Shown: positions 1 through 12,012 of the stretch, one piece after another
Numbering within the stretch: the stretch's first letter is position 1
Layout of the letters: each line of letters opens with the position of its first letter
From: Lichenostomus cassidix
Taxonomy: Eukaryota > Chordata > Aves > Passeriformes > Meliphagidae
Length of the DNA: 64,000 nucleotides
Reading direction: 5' to 3'
Assembly (NCBI GenBank): GCA_008360975.2
Contig: CM039193.1
Span: forward strand, 14,436,501 to 14,500,500
Notes under the pieces: generated by a model
Told to the model about the DNA's origin: nothing
What the model saw: the letters and a program-made list of their open reading frames with translations, nothing else
Database searches by the model: none
Translations under genes and position numbers: made by a program

Positions 1-3000
1 TGTAAGGCCAGCCAGTCATTCCCTGACTTGAGAGCTGCCAATGATCCACCAGTGTGCAGGATCCCAAACTGTAAGGCCAGGTGGAGACAAGAGAATTTGG
101 GAAGCTAAGGACAGGGAGGGAATTTGCCTGCACAACTTTCTGGTGTGAGTGAACAGGGCTCCTCAGCCAACAGAGATGTGCTTCCAAACCACTCTTATTG
201 ACAAAGGCATTTAAAGCCTGGATTCAATAGGATGGCAGAGAGCTGAAAATATTAATCTGGAATATTTAGTTGACCACAAAAAGTGACTGAAAAGCAGCTA
301 AAGTAAGGGAATACACTATGGAGCAGGGTATGAGGTGACCAGGTTAAACTGCTGTGTTCATTATGGTGACTCTGTATCCCTTTGGTTCAGTTTCATTGTT
401 GTATCTCCATGTAAAATCCCCTACAAATAAAATAAATAACAACTTCTTGTGAAACTGCTGGTCTGCCTGCCATAAAGGCCATAAAGGATTTCAGCCATGG
501 CCTGGAAAGGTAAATATTAGTTTAGGGTGGTTTGGGTTTTTTTTTTCCCCCAGTTCCAAATCCTTTTCCTAAAGGACGTCATGGTGTTAGCCAGCTGTGG
601 CACTTTTAGCATAGCAGCGGTAGGGAGATCTCTCCATACAGTGTCATCAGAACTGGAATTCAAATCTGCTTTTCCACTTGCTGTAATTGAGATGTGAGCT
701 TGTAACATCCTTCAGTTAAAATCCTGTTGAACCCCTCCGACACTCACAAGTGTGATTTGCTGTTCACTGTTGGCCACCAGTGACACAAGCACTGAGCACA
801 GCAATTCTTTGCACCTTCAGAAAAGCATCCTGCAATGGAAATTCTGTACAGAGTGAACAAGAACAGTCGGCAGTAAAGAAATAAATACCTTCAGTACCTG
901 CTAAAAGTGCTACTTGGGATGGTTTTCCTCATCAGAGCTCTGTTTTTCTAGCACAAGTCAAAATCTGCTTTTCTGTCCAGGCATCTTGGCTAGTAGGGAA
1001 ATGGGAACATCCTTATTTTCCTGTGCTTTCATGTCTAGGTATTTTACAGGTTATTCTTGTATTGGAAACCCAAGGTGCATGGTTCAATCTATAAGGAGAG
1101 AAGGGAAAACCCAGTGTGTATTCAGTTCCTCCAGGGCTAGTAAAGGCCCTTGTTTCAGGAGATGGCATGGTTAGCTGGCTGGGAGAGCTTTTATCTAAAA
1201 AGGCCAGAGCTGATTTTGTTCTGCAAAGCTGAAATGGGGCCTCTGGAGAGGAAGATAAAACTCTGTATGCTTAGGCAGGGAGCTGCCAGAAGATTTTCTG
1301 GCTGGGGGCTCTCATCTTTCAACACATCCTCACCCAGGAGAGGTAACCAGGAGACCAAGGACCACACAAGCTGACATTATTTCCCTGCTGATCCATTTCA
1401 GTTCTGTAAAAGGCTGGCCAGCTTTCTCTGTTGTGACTGCTTTAATTGGTTCTCTGTAATGTCCCTAGATTTTGTCCCTTCCCTGTAAGGCCAAGCTCAT
1501 TCAAAAATCCACACAAACCAAAACAAGCCTTTCATCTCTTCCCTGGACTTTCCCCCTCTTGCATACCTCCAAGTGGTTTTGGTGGTGAAACCTTTCCTCC
1601 TAGCTTGAATCCCTCACTCCAGACAAACTCTCTGTGATTTGGTATGACTTTCCCAGAGTAAGAACTGACTGAGGACAGGATGATGCAGTGACGATAGAAG
1701 CCACAACCTGTTTATTTTAGCCACTATTTAGATTGTGACTGAAGTGGGAGCTGGACAAGCCAAGGCTCCCATTTCTCACAGAGCCCTGGCGATGGCATCA
1801 GTTCAGGGTGTGGCTGATGCTGGTGGAAGCCTTCAAAGTTGATGTTAGAGGAGAAGGACATGTAGAGCATCACGTAAACCCCTCGCTGTATGTGCAGACA
1901 TAGCGAGAGATGTTGTAGATTAACCACAGTGACGTATCCTCATAGGAAGCAATGGGCCTGGCACTCTTTCCTCTGTACAGATAAAGGAGCAGATAAAGAC
2001 ATTGTGCCAGACACAGCCTCTGCTGGAGGAAGAGCTTTCAGGCTGGTAAAGTCATTGAAATATATCAGATTGAAACACTTGTCCTCTTTCCTATTCCACA
2101 GCAATTCAGGACAGCCTTACTTTGTTTGAGTCCCATTACTGGAATTACTGGGGAGAGTTCATGCACATGTTGCTCACACCATTTTCCTGTTTGTGCCTAG
2201 AGAGAGAGGATTGAATGTTAAGAACCTTCTGCAGTCCCATAACTGTGCCTGAGAGTTACTTAGTGTAAGGCAATATTTGTTTCCATGCAATGATAAGTAA
2301 AGAAGCTAAGTTTCTCCTAATTCTCTGGTTTTTTTAGTCTACGTTTAACCTCTTTTTTTTTTTAATTCCATTTTGTTCGTTTTGCCTTAAAAAAAAAAAA
2401 AAGAAAACAAATTGGAACTCAGAAGGAAAGCACAGATTTCAAACACACACACACCCCCCTATTTTTGCATTCTAATTTTTGACATTTTGACTCTTGCCTA
2501 GCACCTCTAAACATGGACCAGTGTTGCTCTGCCTAAAGAGGCTGAGGACTGCTGCTCTTGTTCATCATTAACAGCAGTTGTGATATGGCACACCACTCAG
2601 CTCTCGTTAAGACCAGACTCACCACATGTCCCAGCAGAAGCAGCAAGTTGCTAAAGGAAAGCAATAGCAAAGGGACAAAAAAAAAGGTGTATTCAGCAGC
2701 AGTAAAGAATGTGCAGGAACATGGCAGTCATGCAAATCTTGCAGAGTAAATGCTGCCTGCTCTCGGGGTAGCTGCAATGAGAAAAGCAGCTCTGGAATAC
2801 AGTGTGTAGCTCCAGAAGTAAAGCCAGTGAATGGCAGCACTGAAGGCCTTGTGGTGTTGCCCCTCTCCTTCAGGTGGGGGGCTCCCTGTGAACAGTCACT
2901 TTGGAACACCCCTCTGTGACCTTCCTCACAGTCCTGTTTATCTCCTCTCTAAACATTCCCTCTGTCACCAAGAGTATCTTTGATGATGATCCAAAGTTCA

Positions 3001-3400
3001 TATCCGCTCTTGTGTTTAACCTTCACGTCCAGCGGCTGAGCTTGCTGAGCTCATTACGTGTGCACCAGGCTCCAAGCACGTAGGCCAGCTCCTTTTCTCT
3101 TTACTGGGTGACTGATTAACAGCAGCAGGACAGCCCAGCAAGGAAGGGGCAGCTTTCAGTGCCAAGGAGTCAACAGTGTTTGTGTTTTCTCCTTGCACCA
3201 TGAACTGGAGGGTTGGTGGCCAGAGTGAGTGTTGAGCCTGCCCGCTGAGCTTTCCATAGGCTGATGGACAGAATAAAATGCTCTGCAGCTAATAGCAAAC
3301 ATTTCCAAGGTGTTGTTATGAGGCATGGTCTCATATTCTAGATCTATGTGACTTTAGTGCCCACTGAAACTTTGGGAAATGGAGCTTTACACATAGATTT

Positions 3401-3404
<4 letters not shown>
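1..3404. other. Unique non-coding stretch, short simple repeats only
   Basis: No exon-like segment or recognisable transposon was found. Simple sequence consists of a T10 run at 537-546, a T11 run at 2353-2363, an A14 run at 2389-2402 and about six AC dinucleotides at 2443-2454. The short open frames here have no domain and no splice context. Confidence 0.6.

Positions 3405-3438
<34 letters not shown>
3405..3438. repeat. (CT)17 microsatellite
   Basis: Seventeen uninterrupted CT units are read directly from the sequence. This is the longest pure dinucleotide array in the window. It is a homopurine-homopyrimidine mirror tract, the class that can adopt H-DNA and bind GAGA-type factors; either role here is inference. 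It is likely length-polymorphic. Confidence 0.98.
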
Positions 3439-3443
<5 letters not shown>

Positions 3444-6400
3444 TTTTACATGGATATTTTACTTTGTGTTAATAGTTCTCAGACACCATATTTTGTACTA
3501 ATGAGCTCCAATCCTTATTATAAGGAGCAGAATGGAACTGAATAAAGTGCCAAAGGAATAATTATTCTCACACTTGAACAGCAGACTGACAGGGACAAGT
3601 CCTGCTCAACCTAACAAGCTCCTGGAGCAGGAAGTGTTCTAGTGTGTTACTGAGAGAAGTCAAGCTCCAAGAGATAAAGAGTATTTCTGAGTTTCCCAGA
3701 GACTGACACCTACTTGAAATGAAAACCAGAGGGAAACAGGAAAACATTAGCAAATCAAAGTGTGTTGTTCACTGGGGATAGCTTCTGCCTTCAGGGATAG
3801 ATGGATTTTGGGCACCAGTTTTGTGTGGTATAATTTTTGTTTTCTCCACAATTGGTAAAGAAAATAAAGTTAAGATGGCAGTTAAGCAGAGGAAACCTCA
3901 CCTGGCCCAAACAGAAAAATACAATTTTTGCTGTTAGCACCTCAACTGTGAATATTTGGTTTGGCTAATAAACACAGAGGAGTTGTTAAATGATTTACCT
4001 GCTCTGTGTACTGAGCATTTGTTGCTAAGCTCTTCAGTATTTAAACACCCACCCCTTCAGCACATAGCTCTGCTAATCCAAGTATGGAGGCTCCATATAC
4101 AGTGTCTCCCACTGACTTTTTTGGTGAAAGGTGGCACTGGGTGTGTAAAAGATTCCAGCAGCAAGGATGGCTTCATGGATGGCCAGTTGTAGTATGGAAA
4201 TGGCTGTACACTGTGAGCCCTAAGTGCACCTGGGCCATCTCTGGGTTTGGCTAAACAGCATTGCCCAGGGACTGCCAGTGCCACTGGGATTGTGCTGGCT
4301 GCAGGATGAACAAGGTGCTTGTGCGGAGGCAATTTATTATGTTTATAATTGAATTTTGGCTTTTTTATTATGTTTTTGCAAATAGCTTAGTCTACAAATA
4401 AATTGCTGGGCTTTGCCGATGGATCTTAATAGCAACATGTGGGCAAGAGAAAACTGTAAATGTCCTAAGAAGAACCAAGCAAGTGAACAAAAATCCAGCC
4501 AGTCATCAGCTGTGATTTTAAGAGGACTCAAGGTGTGAGTTTATTGAGCAAAGCTTTTGGGTTTTGGTGAACCTGGGGTTTTTGCATTGACTTAATTCCA
4601 GTTTCTGGAGCAATGTCCTGACAGGGTGGCCCAAGAGCTGGATGTGGGATCCTGGCTGCTCTGAATCACTGCCTCCAGTACAGGTCATTGTACTGGTAGG
4701 GAGTGTTGCAGGGTTTTCACCCTCTGAGGGCTCATACATAACCAGAACTATCTCTTGAGGTTCCACAGAGGTGGGATTTTCCAAAAGAATCACAGAATGG
4801 ATTCATATACAGCCAAGAACAAACTGCCCCCTACCCCAGGGTATGCTCAGGCATCACTTTGCTGTGCAGCTTCTCAGGCACAGTGGCAGGGCCATCATCA
4901 CATTGAAATCTCTTCTGCTTTAAGGGCTGAAATTAAAAGCCACACACAGATTGTGGTTGGCAGCAGGGTTTTCCTGGTCCTGATCCCTGGGGCTTGCACT
5001 GCTTGTGCTCCAGAGCTGTTTACTGACACTTGTCTTGGTTGATGTGGTCACAGCCCCAGGGTGTTCTCACAGCACTGCTGGAAAAACAGCAGCAGGACAG
5101 AGGTGACACCTTCACCAGGGGCTGAATTCCTCCCTGCAGTGCCAAGGGCCATGTGGTGTCCAGTGTGTCCACAGGGATGGAGGGATGCACTTCTGCTCCA
5201 AGCTCCTGCTGACACTCCAGCGCCAACCCGGAATGAGACTGGCCCTGTTGGTGGAGGCTCCACTTCCAGGGCAAAATTCTCACAGTTGAACAGACTATCT
5301 ATGTCAGCAGTAGGAATCTGTTCATGGAAATCTGCAGTCTGCAATTCTTAACTTTAAGAAGACGGTTCCTTAGATGGTTTGTTTGCTGGACGGAGCTTAA
5401 AGCATTATTTTCTCTTTTCCCACCCTTTTTAGCCATGCAGTGGCCCAGTAACAGCTATTCCAGCCAACCTGGCAGTAGGACACCTGGGCATGTGCAATGA
5501 CCAGTTGTGCATACAGGAATCCACGGCATGGTGTACCTCAAGGGATGGGTTAATTAACAAAAGGTCGAAGATTTAAATAACCTTTACTTTTCATATTTAA
5601 GAGTGGGAAGGCTTTGGGTTGCTTTTTAAGTTCTGTGTCCCTGCAGGATGATATTTTTTCCCCCCAGTAAGGACTTGCTAGTGAGTTAAATTATGTACTC
5701 AGATTCCAAATCAAACTATTTGTTGATGTCATGAAAATTATTCTTTAAGCTGTGTGAAACCCTCAAATATGTAACTAATTTCCTCAGTTCTCTCAACACC
5801 CATCACTCAGTAAATTGGGGCTGGAAACCAAGTGGCAAACCAGCTTGTGACTATTTTTATTTTTTGTATGAATGTTCTGTTTAAATGTTTTTAGGGTTGG
5901 GTTCTTGGGGGTTTTTTTCACCTTTTCTCTAGTCTTTTTTATCTTTCTGTGATCATTTCAGCAGTGATGTTTCTGCTACATGATTTTCTCACAGCAAATG
6001 AGATGTGTTTGTGCAAATTTTCTCTGAACATCGGCTCCGTGTCGCATGTTCCCTGCGATGCCTTGCAAGCTGCAAGTGCAGAACCACCAAAACAGGGAAC
6101 ATGAGCAATATTGGGGCTTCTTAAATTGTTCAATGTGGAACAAATTTCTAAATTTGACCGTTAGCTATCTGAAAACCACTATTTGCAAGGCATTCCTTGA
6201 AACAGGCTTGTACAAGGCAGTGACATTTCAAGGAACAAATACATTCAAAGATTTGGTGAGATATATTTAAGCTCTCAGCGGGAGGAATACGACTCATCTG
6301 GTTGTTTTCTGGTAGAAAGTCATTCATGTTTTAGTTATTGTGGTGTCTCACTCCTTTGTACAGGAATATTTCATGCCAATTTTATTCTCCCAGTAGTGTA

Positions 6401-7079
6401 GTGGAGCAAAATTTTAGAGCACTTTGAGATAAATAGGTCTGTGTGTGTTTTTAACAAGGACCTCTAGGAACCTTAAAAATACTGATTATGGATTATATTT
6501 TCCTGTCCACCTGGGAGGTGCATGTGAGTGGCTAGGTTCAGATTTACAATGAAAATTTGTGATCATAGAAGACGTGATCTGCCTGGCATCACCAGTAGTA
6601 TCTCAAGGTCAAGGTATCCTCATCTGATGATTTCTCTCCCAACTTTATCCATGACCTCAAGGTTTCTTCACGTGCATTCTCAGAAGGAAATGTGTTTGTG
6701 TACCCCATGTTTGCCAGTCAAAGACAATAACTGTCTTTGCACCACGTTAATATTTCATAAGCAAAAATAATTGGCAGAGATGGTTCTTCAAGCTCTGACA
6801 GCTCCTTGGTGGACAATTTTTCAGGTTCTTTGCTTACCATAAGCTTTTCCTAATGCAGTAATTCTCAAAAGAGCCCAGGAGGAATTTTCATGTGCAAAAG
6901 CTGGAACAGAAGTGACCATCTCATGGTAGGATTTGCTTTTCCTCTTTGGCCTTTAGATCACTGTATGCTCCCTTTGGGTTTTGAATGTGTTCCCAGAGAA
7001 ACACAATTTGCCCCCCATGGGAGCATCACACTTCACTGTTTCTTTCTATGCATTATTAAGCTGCAAAAAGAGCTTTGCT
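3439..7079. other. Unique non-coding stretch
   Basis: No convincing gene. A 12-base CR1-tail-like string lies near 4788-4800, but the flanks do not continue the CR1 match, so it is not called. A minus-strand open segment at about 5235-5338 was considered as an exon and left out for lack of a donor site. 5041-5345 is richer in G+C than its surroundings. Confidence 0.5.
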
Positions 7080-7084
7080 GCTTT

Positions 7085-7510
7085 TGCTTTTGAAATATGT
7101 GCTCATTAGCTGTAATTAAATCTTTAAATTCTCCTTCAGGCTTGGATAAGGCAAAAGCTCCACTTATACCAAAGTTTTTCCTTTCTTCTGACTTTTTAAA
7201 AAATATATGTTATTAGTCTTACTCTTTGCTAATTACTGAATGTAATGATGTTTCCAAAGCAGCCACAAATAAAAGTATTTACTATTCAGCGAGGTATGTG
7301 TTAATCTGGCAAACTATTATATTGGCTGTGAAGTCTCTTATTTAATATGAATCACTCTGTAAAGCGCCTCAACAGCACAGCTTCTTATTCATTATTGCTT
7401 AATTTCATGATATCTGAGATGTGGGATTTCAGTTAACGGGTAATTGAGATCATAAATCAAAATATTTTCAATGAGATTACATGAAACACAAGATGTTCAG
7501 GTTTGAAGCA
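7085..7510. promoter_or_regulatory. Candidate conserved non-coding element (homeodomain-rich)
   Basis: This is a dense A/T-rich block with repeated TAATT/ATTA cores, for example TGTAATTAAATC near 7112, TGCTAATTACTG near 7228 and GGGTAATTGAGAT near 7438. It has few simple repeats and no transposon signature. Vertebrate developmental enhancers often have this texture. Conservation was not tested, so the regulatory role is inference. Confidence 0.3.
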
Positions 7511-9690
7511 TGAAATTCCCGGCAGCTCTCAGCAAGGATGGGTGAGGTCTGCAGGCACATCCCTATTCCTGCCTTAGCTCCAACACAGGGTCATCTGAGA
7601 AGGGGCAAGTTTTTGGGGTGTTGTCCAACTTCTGTCTGATGCACTTGCATTGCTTCTACCCATATAGGATTCCCAAGTGATGTTTCTCTACTCCTGTCAT
7701 ACCTGTTGAATGGGAAGCTCTCCTATCCCCACTTCACCAGTAGGAATATGAGGCCACTCACAGCACAGTCTCTGGCAGGAACCAGTGGTACAGAGTACAG
7801 GACTTGGCTGTGTTACCAGCTTCCGTGCTAATTTGCCAAAAACATCCTCCAAAGGTCCTCAGGGTTGCACAGGAAATCTGGGAAGGAGCAGAGATGTCAG
7901 ACAGCTGGTCTCAACCACTGACCCATCTTTCTTACTCCTTCCCCTGGCAGACAATGAAAATCAACTTACCCAGGATGACTAATTCCTTCTGACAATTCTA
8001 ATTACTGCTTTTGTTGAGAACTCATAGATACAACAGCAGTGACTGGTGGAGCAAGTATTTTGGAAGAGACAAGTTGTGAGATATACTGACAGAGTTCTTC
8101 ATTCTCTCTTCCCCATTTGGCCCTACTGACCTCCTTGAGCCTTGGATCCATCACGTTACCAATTTTCTAACAAAAAATTACCTGTTTGATTCCTTCTCTT
8201 GAGAAAGTGTGTGAGCAAGCTTCTCTTAAAGATCACAAGAATGGCAGTCCACATCCACTTCTAAATTTTTCAATTGGAGATGAAAACCTGCAGGATAACT
8301 TATATATTTTTGAAGGAAAGGTATTTTGGGGGCAGATTCCTTTTGTTTCTTTTCTTGGCTCACTTGTAGCAGTCTTGAAAATAGTAGCTTCATATGGAAA
8401 TGCTGATGCAGCACTTGGCGGCATAGCAGCAACCCGTATCTCCTCCCTTGTGTTTGAGGCTGCCAGCAAGGCCTGGATTACTGCTGGCCTCATCTTACCA
8501 GGCAAAATTATTGCTCTTTATAAGGTCAAATGTGTAGCTTCTTCCTACTGGAAAGCCTGAGGAAGGACAATGAATGATTCATTGCAGGCACTCCGGCAGC
8601 ACACAGACCCCTCGTGTGCGTGGTGTGGGAATACATCAGTACACAGATTTCCTGTTCATATGGGCCAAGTTATGTAGAAAATGCCTTTGCTCCATCACCA
8701 GAGCACAGAATGGGCTGTTTGTGACCAGCTTTCTTGGGGTTTTTTGTCCTATTCTTTTTCCCTCCACCCATTCCAGGCTGTTGTTTGTCTTTGCTCCTCA
8801 CCTGAGGGGTTGAGCTGGGAGGTTCCACCAAATCATGGACCATGTGGATTTAGAGCAACTGAAGTATGTAACCCACACTGGTTGTTGCAGAACCTCCTGT
8901 GGCTTTGTCCAAGAGCCTCCAAGTTGCTCCATATATTGAGATACCCAAATTAGGCAAATACACTCTCATTACTGATCCCATTTACTGACCCATACTCTGT
9001 ACTCCCAGGCATCTGGACAAAAAATAGGAGAAGGACATAAAGGCTGCAGGATGAGGGAAGGAAAGCCCTGGTGGATTGGGGTGGAGGGTATTGAGAGACA
9101 AGAGTGTCTTGGGCAAACGTTTCCTCATGCTGTTAGATCCTTTGGATCCACAGGTCCTCACACCTTTCCTATGGGATGGGGCCACCATTTTATTTTAGGG
9201 AACACAGTCATTTTTCTGAGAGCTGAAAAAGTTGCTTGAAGCCTTCAAAGCAGTAGTGCTCTGGTGCCAAAGTAATTTTGCTGGATCTAGGTATTAGTGG
9301 TTTTCCCTAAGCTGTGACCAACTGGAGGCATAGCTTGCAATTTAGTGCAGGGCTCCTCAGTCTGTCGGTGCCTGTGGATCTGCCCCAGCACCCAAACCAT
9401 CTTCATCTTCTTCCTGTAGTCAAAAATTAGAAAGTGATATTTTCATTCCCAAAAGCTTCCAGGCTGCCTCATAGCTGCTTTATTTTTGGTCAATGGTAGC
9501 TAAAGGCCTTGCTAAGAAGTTAGTTCCCCCACAAGTAATGGTGGGCAAAGGGTTTAGGCAGCTTAGTTTAGGTGCTTCATCAGCTGCCTGGATCACAAGA
9601 CCCAAGAAGTTTCACTCCTTGAACTCTCACTTCATCCCTGTTTTGCCCTTTTAGATGAGTTTTTCTCTCTTTCTATGGTTAAAATAGTTC
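7511..9690. other. Unique non-coding stretch
   Basis: Nothing recognisable. A 124-codon plus-strand open frame at 8186-8560 is the longest here. It has no known domain and no convincing acceptor, although an AAG|GTATTT donor-like site sits inside it at about 8319-8320. Confidence 0.5.
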
Positions 9691-9699
9691 TTAGTATCA

Positions 9700-9870
9700 T
9701 GGTTTGTTCAAGGTGTAGAAATAGACTGAAAATGCATTCCCCAACTGCACCGAAAAACGTTCAGGTCTCATGTCATTATTTTTTAACCAGGTCTGCATTA
9801 AAAGTTTTATGAGCTGCTCCAGTTTCGGAAGGTTTCCCGTAAATGAACTTTCCACCACTCTGTGACAGCA
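9700..9870. promoter_or_regulatory. Candidate conserved non-coding element
   Basis: This is complex, non-repetitive A/T-rich sequence with homeobox-like ATTA and TTTTATGAG cores and several CpGs retained in a CpG-poor background (near 9751, 9760, 9826 and 9839). Retained CpGs plus high complexity suggest constraint. No alignment was available, so this is weak. Confidence 0.2.
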
Positions 9871-11899
9871 GTGTGTTGCCAACACATGGATAATATGGAA
9901 AATGAAAGAGGAAAAAAAGCCCTTTCCCCCCCCTTTCCTCCATCTGTTACAATACGGGACTGTGGCAGGAAACGAGGTTTTGCAGTTTTATATGAGCAGA
10001 AGTGTGTTGTGTGGTTTTTTGGTATTTTCTTTTTTTTTTAAGCAGTGGAGTATGTCATTTCAGAGCTCTCTCCAGCAATCTGGAAGCAACCAACTTAAGG
10101 CATGGAAAAGACATTATGTAATTGCAAAAGACAAAAAAGCCTCGCAGTGCTGAGGCCTTGTGGCAGAAGCCAGTCTCTGACCTCACCCTTCTCAGGATCT
10201 CTGGAGAACACTGTGTTCCTCTGGCCCCTTGCGAAAAATAGCCTCTGCCAGATTTCAGCAAACAATTCCGGCATTTCCTTCCCCTGCCTCTGGTCTGTGG
10301 GTGTTTTGGAGTCTCTCGCATGTGTGGGCAGGGATTCATTAGCTAAAATAAAAACTGTACTACAGAGCTGCAGTGGAGAAAAAGAAAAAGAAAGTTAAGG
10401 GGAAAAAATGCAAGCAAGTGTAATAAGCCTGTGGCTTCAGCTAGTCTGGATTCGATTCCAATTTTGGAATTAATAAAGAGTAAACCAGAAATAAAGGGGG
10501 TCTCATGGGCCCTGTTGTCTCCCCTCCCGTGGTCGGTCGTGGTCCCTAGTGCCCTGTCTCTGCCTTCGCAGCTCCCGCCGGCAAAGCTGAGCACAGGCTC
10601 TGTGTTTGAAAGATCAAGTCCTTTGTTCTTTTTTAGCTTTTCCCAGTATAATCCCTACAGAAATGTAATCATTTGGTGTTGTTTTTCCTCTGAATTCTCT
10701 TTAATTTCCTGCCTGCGGTTTTGGGGGTTTTGTGATGTTTTATGGTTGTGGAGAAATTTTGCTGTTTGCAGTGGCTGTCCTACATGCTCTAAAAACTTTT
10801 ATTCTAAGAAAATCCTTTGTATGTCCTAGTTTAAATTGCTGGGTCATCATTATTGCTACTGCAATACTCCTAAGGGAGCCCAGATAAATATCCCTCCCCA
10901 TGGGAATCCTGCCTTCACACTGGTGCTGGGTCTCTGGGGGCAGGAGAACCCCATTCATTTTCAGGCCTTGGGTTTGAGGTCTTAAATTCCACTGCTGGTG
11001 TATCCAAGAGGAAGGGAAAGCTACTCTGTTTCCCAAGCAGAGAAGCCAGCCATGTTGCCCTAAAGTTCTCCTACAAATGTACTTGAGTTTGGCTGGTGTC
11101 TGCCAGCTGGAGCTCACTACCTTCTTTACAAGTTTCTGCTTCCTGCAGACGGGCTGCCAGGGAAGCCGGTGATAGGCTTTCAATTGCTGCCTTGTTTATT
11201 TAAGATCTTTGAACCTCAGAAGGCTCTCAGAAGCAAACAGAAGCTTTGGTTGGCCTTGTAGGGAACCCTACATCTGCCTGTTTGGGCTCTGCAGCCATTG
11301 TTGTAGCATTAAGCAACATTTGTGTTCATGCTCTTCAGCTGAGCAATTTGGCTGTTGTGGTGCAGGAAGGAGTTTTGTCCTGTCCCTGTTGGCAGCGATG
11401 CTTTCCTTGCTCGTAAAGCTCTGCATTAAGGAATAGGCTGTGGCTGTTCCTTACACAGGGGTCTGAAACTTGGCTGTGGTCAGGATGCCACATTTTGTGT
11501 TCTGGTTCTGCACTGATCAGATCTCCCTGGCCCCTGTCTGCTGCAGCAAAGTGCTCTGAGTGCTGGCCCTGCCACTTGCCTCCCTACATGGAGAACCTGC
11601 TGCTTGCCAGCAGCTTTTCCTTTTCCCCGGTAAGACAAACCATAAATCATTGATGAGTCCTTCACCTAAATGACTCTGCAGTTCCTCCACCAAGAGAGCC
11701 AGGCTGTAACAACCGAGAGTCATTGATGGGAGTAATTCCTGTTCCCTTGTCTGTTGGCTGCAGCAGCAGAGTGTGCAGAAGCCCTGTGGTCTGGTGGATT
11801 GAACATGAAACACTGGGAGCCTGTTTTCTAAGCCCCTGTCTCACTGCCTTGGTTCTGGGAAAGTATCTGACATCTTGGTGCTGTGGGTTAGTCCCTCCA
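9871..11899. other. Unique non-coding stretch
   Basis: No gene recognised. A GC-richer patch lies at about 10500-10585 with a few CpGs. A tRNA B-box-like string (GGATTCGATTCC at 10448-10459) has no matching A-box or cloverleaf. The 147-codon minus-strand frame at 10740-11183 has no domain. Confidence 0.5.
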
Positions 11900-12012
11900 T
11901 TGCACCAGAATAAACCTAAATCAATAAATATTTAAGGTATTAATACATTTATAATATTAAATAATATAGTGTCTTGAATAAATATAAATAACTAAAGATA
12001 AATGACAAATAA
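11900..12012. repeat. AT-rich low-complexity patch
   Basis: About 110 bases are composed almost entirely of A and T, with repeated AATAAAT, ATATTTA and ATAATATTAAATAATA strings. Several AATAAA hexamers occur, but no coding frame leads into them, so they are not called polyadenylation sites. Confidence 0.85.

Noticed and set aside
4788..4800. Possible CR1 tail on the minus strand (ATCACAGAATGG)
   Set aside because: Only 12 bases match and the adjoining sequence does not continue the CR1 3' region.
5235..5338. Minus-strand exon-like segment reading ADIDSLFNCENFALEVEPPP
   Set aside because: The acceptor-like TTGCAG is reasonable, but the only nearby donor (CGG|GTTGGC) is weak and no protein is recognised.
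8186..8560. 124-codon plus-strand frame with hydrophobic C-terminal half
   Set aside because: No family recognised, starts from a non-ATG codon just after a stop, and no paired acceptor and donor define an exon.
10448..10459. tRNA B-box-like GGATTCGATTCC
   Set aside because: No A-box at the right distance and no cloverleaf can be folded around it.
11900..12012. Multiple AATAAA hexamers as polyadenylation signals
   Set aside because: They occur in AT-rich low-complexity sequence with no coding exon leading into them.
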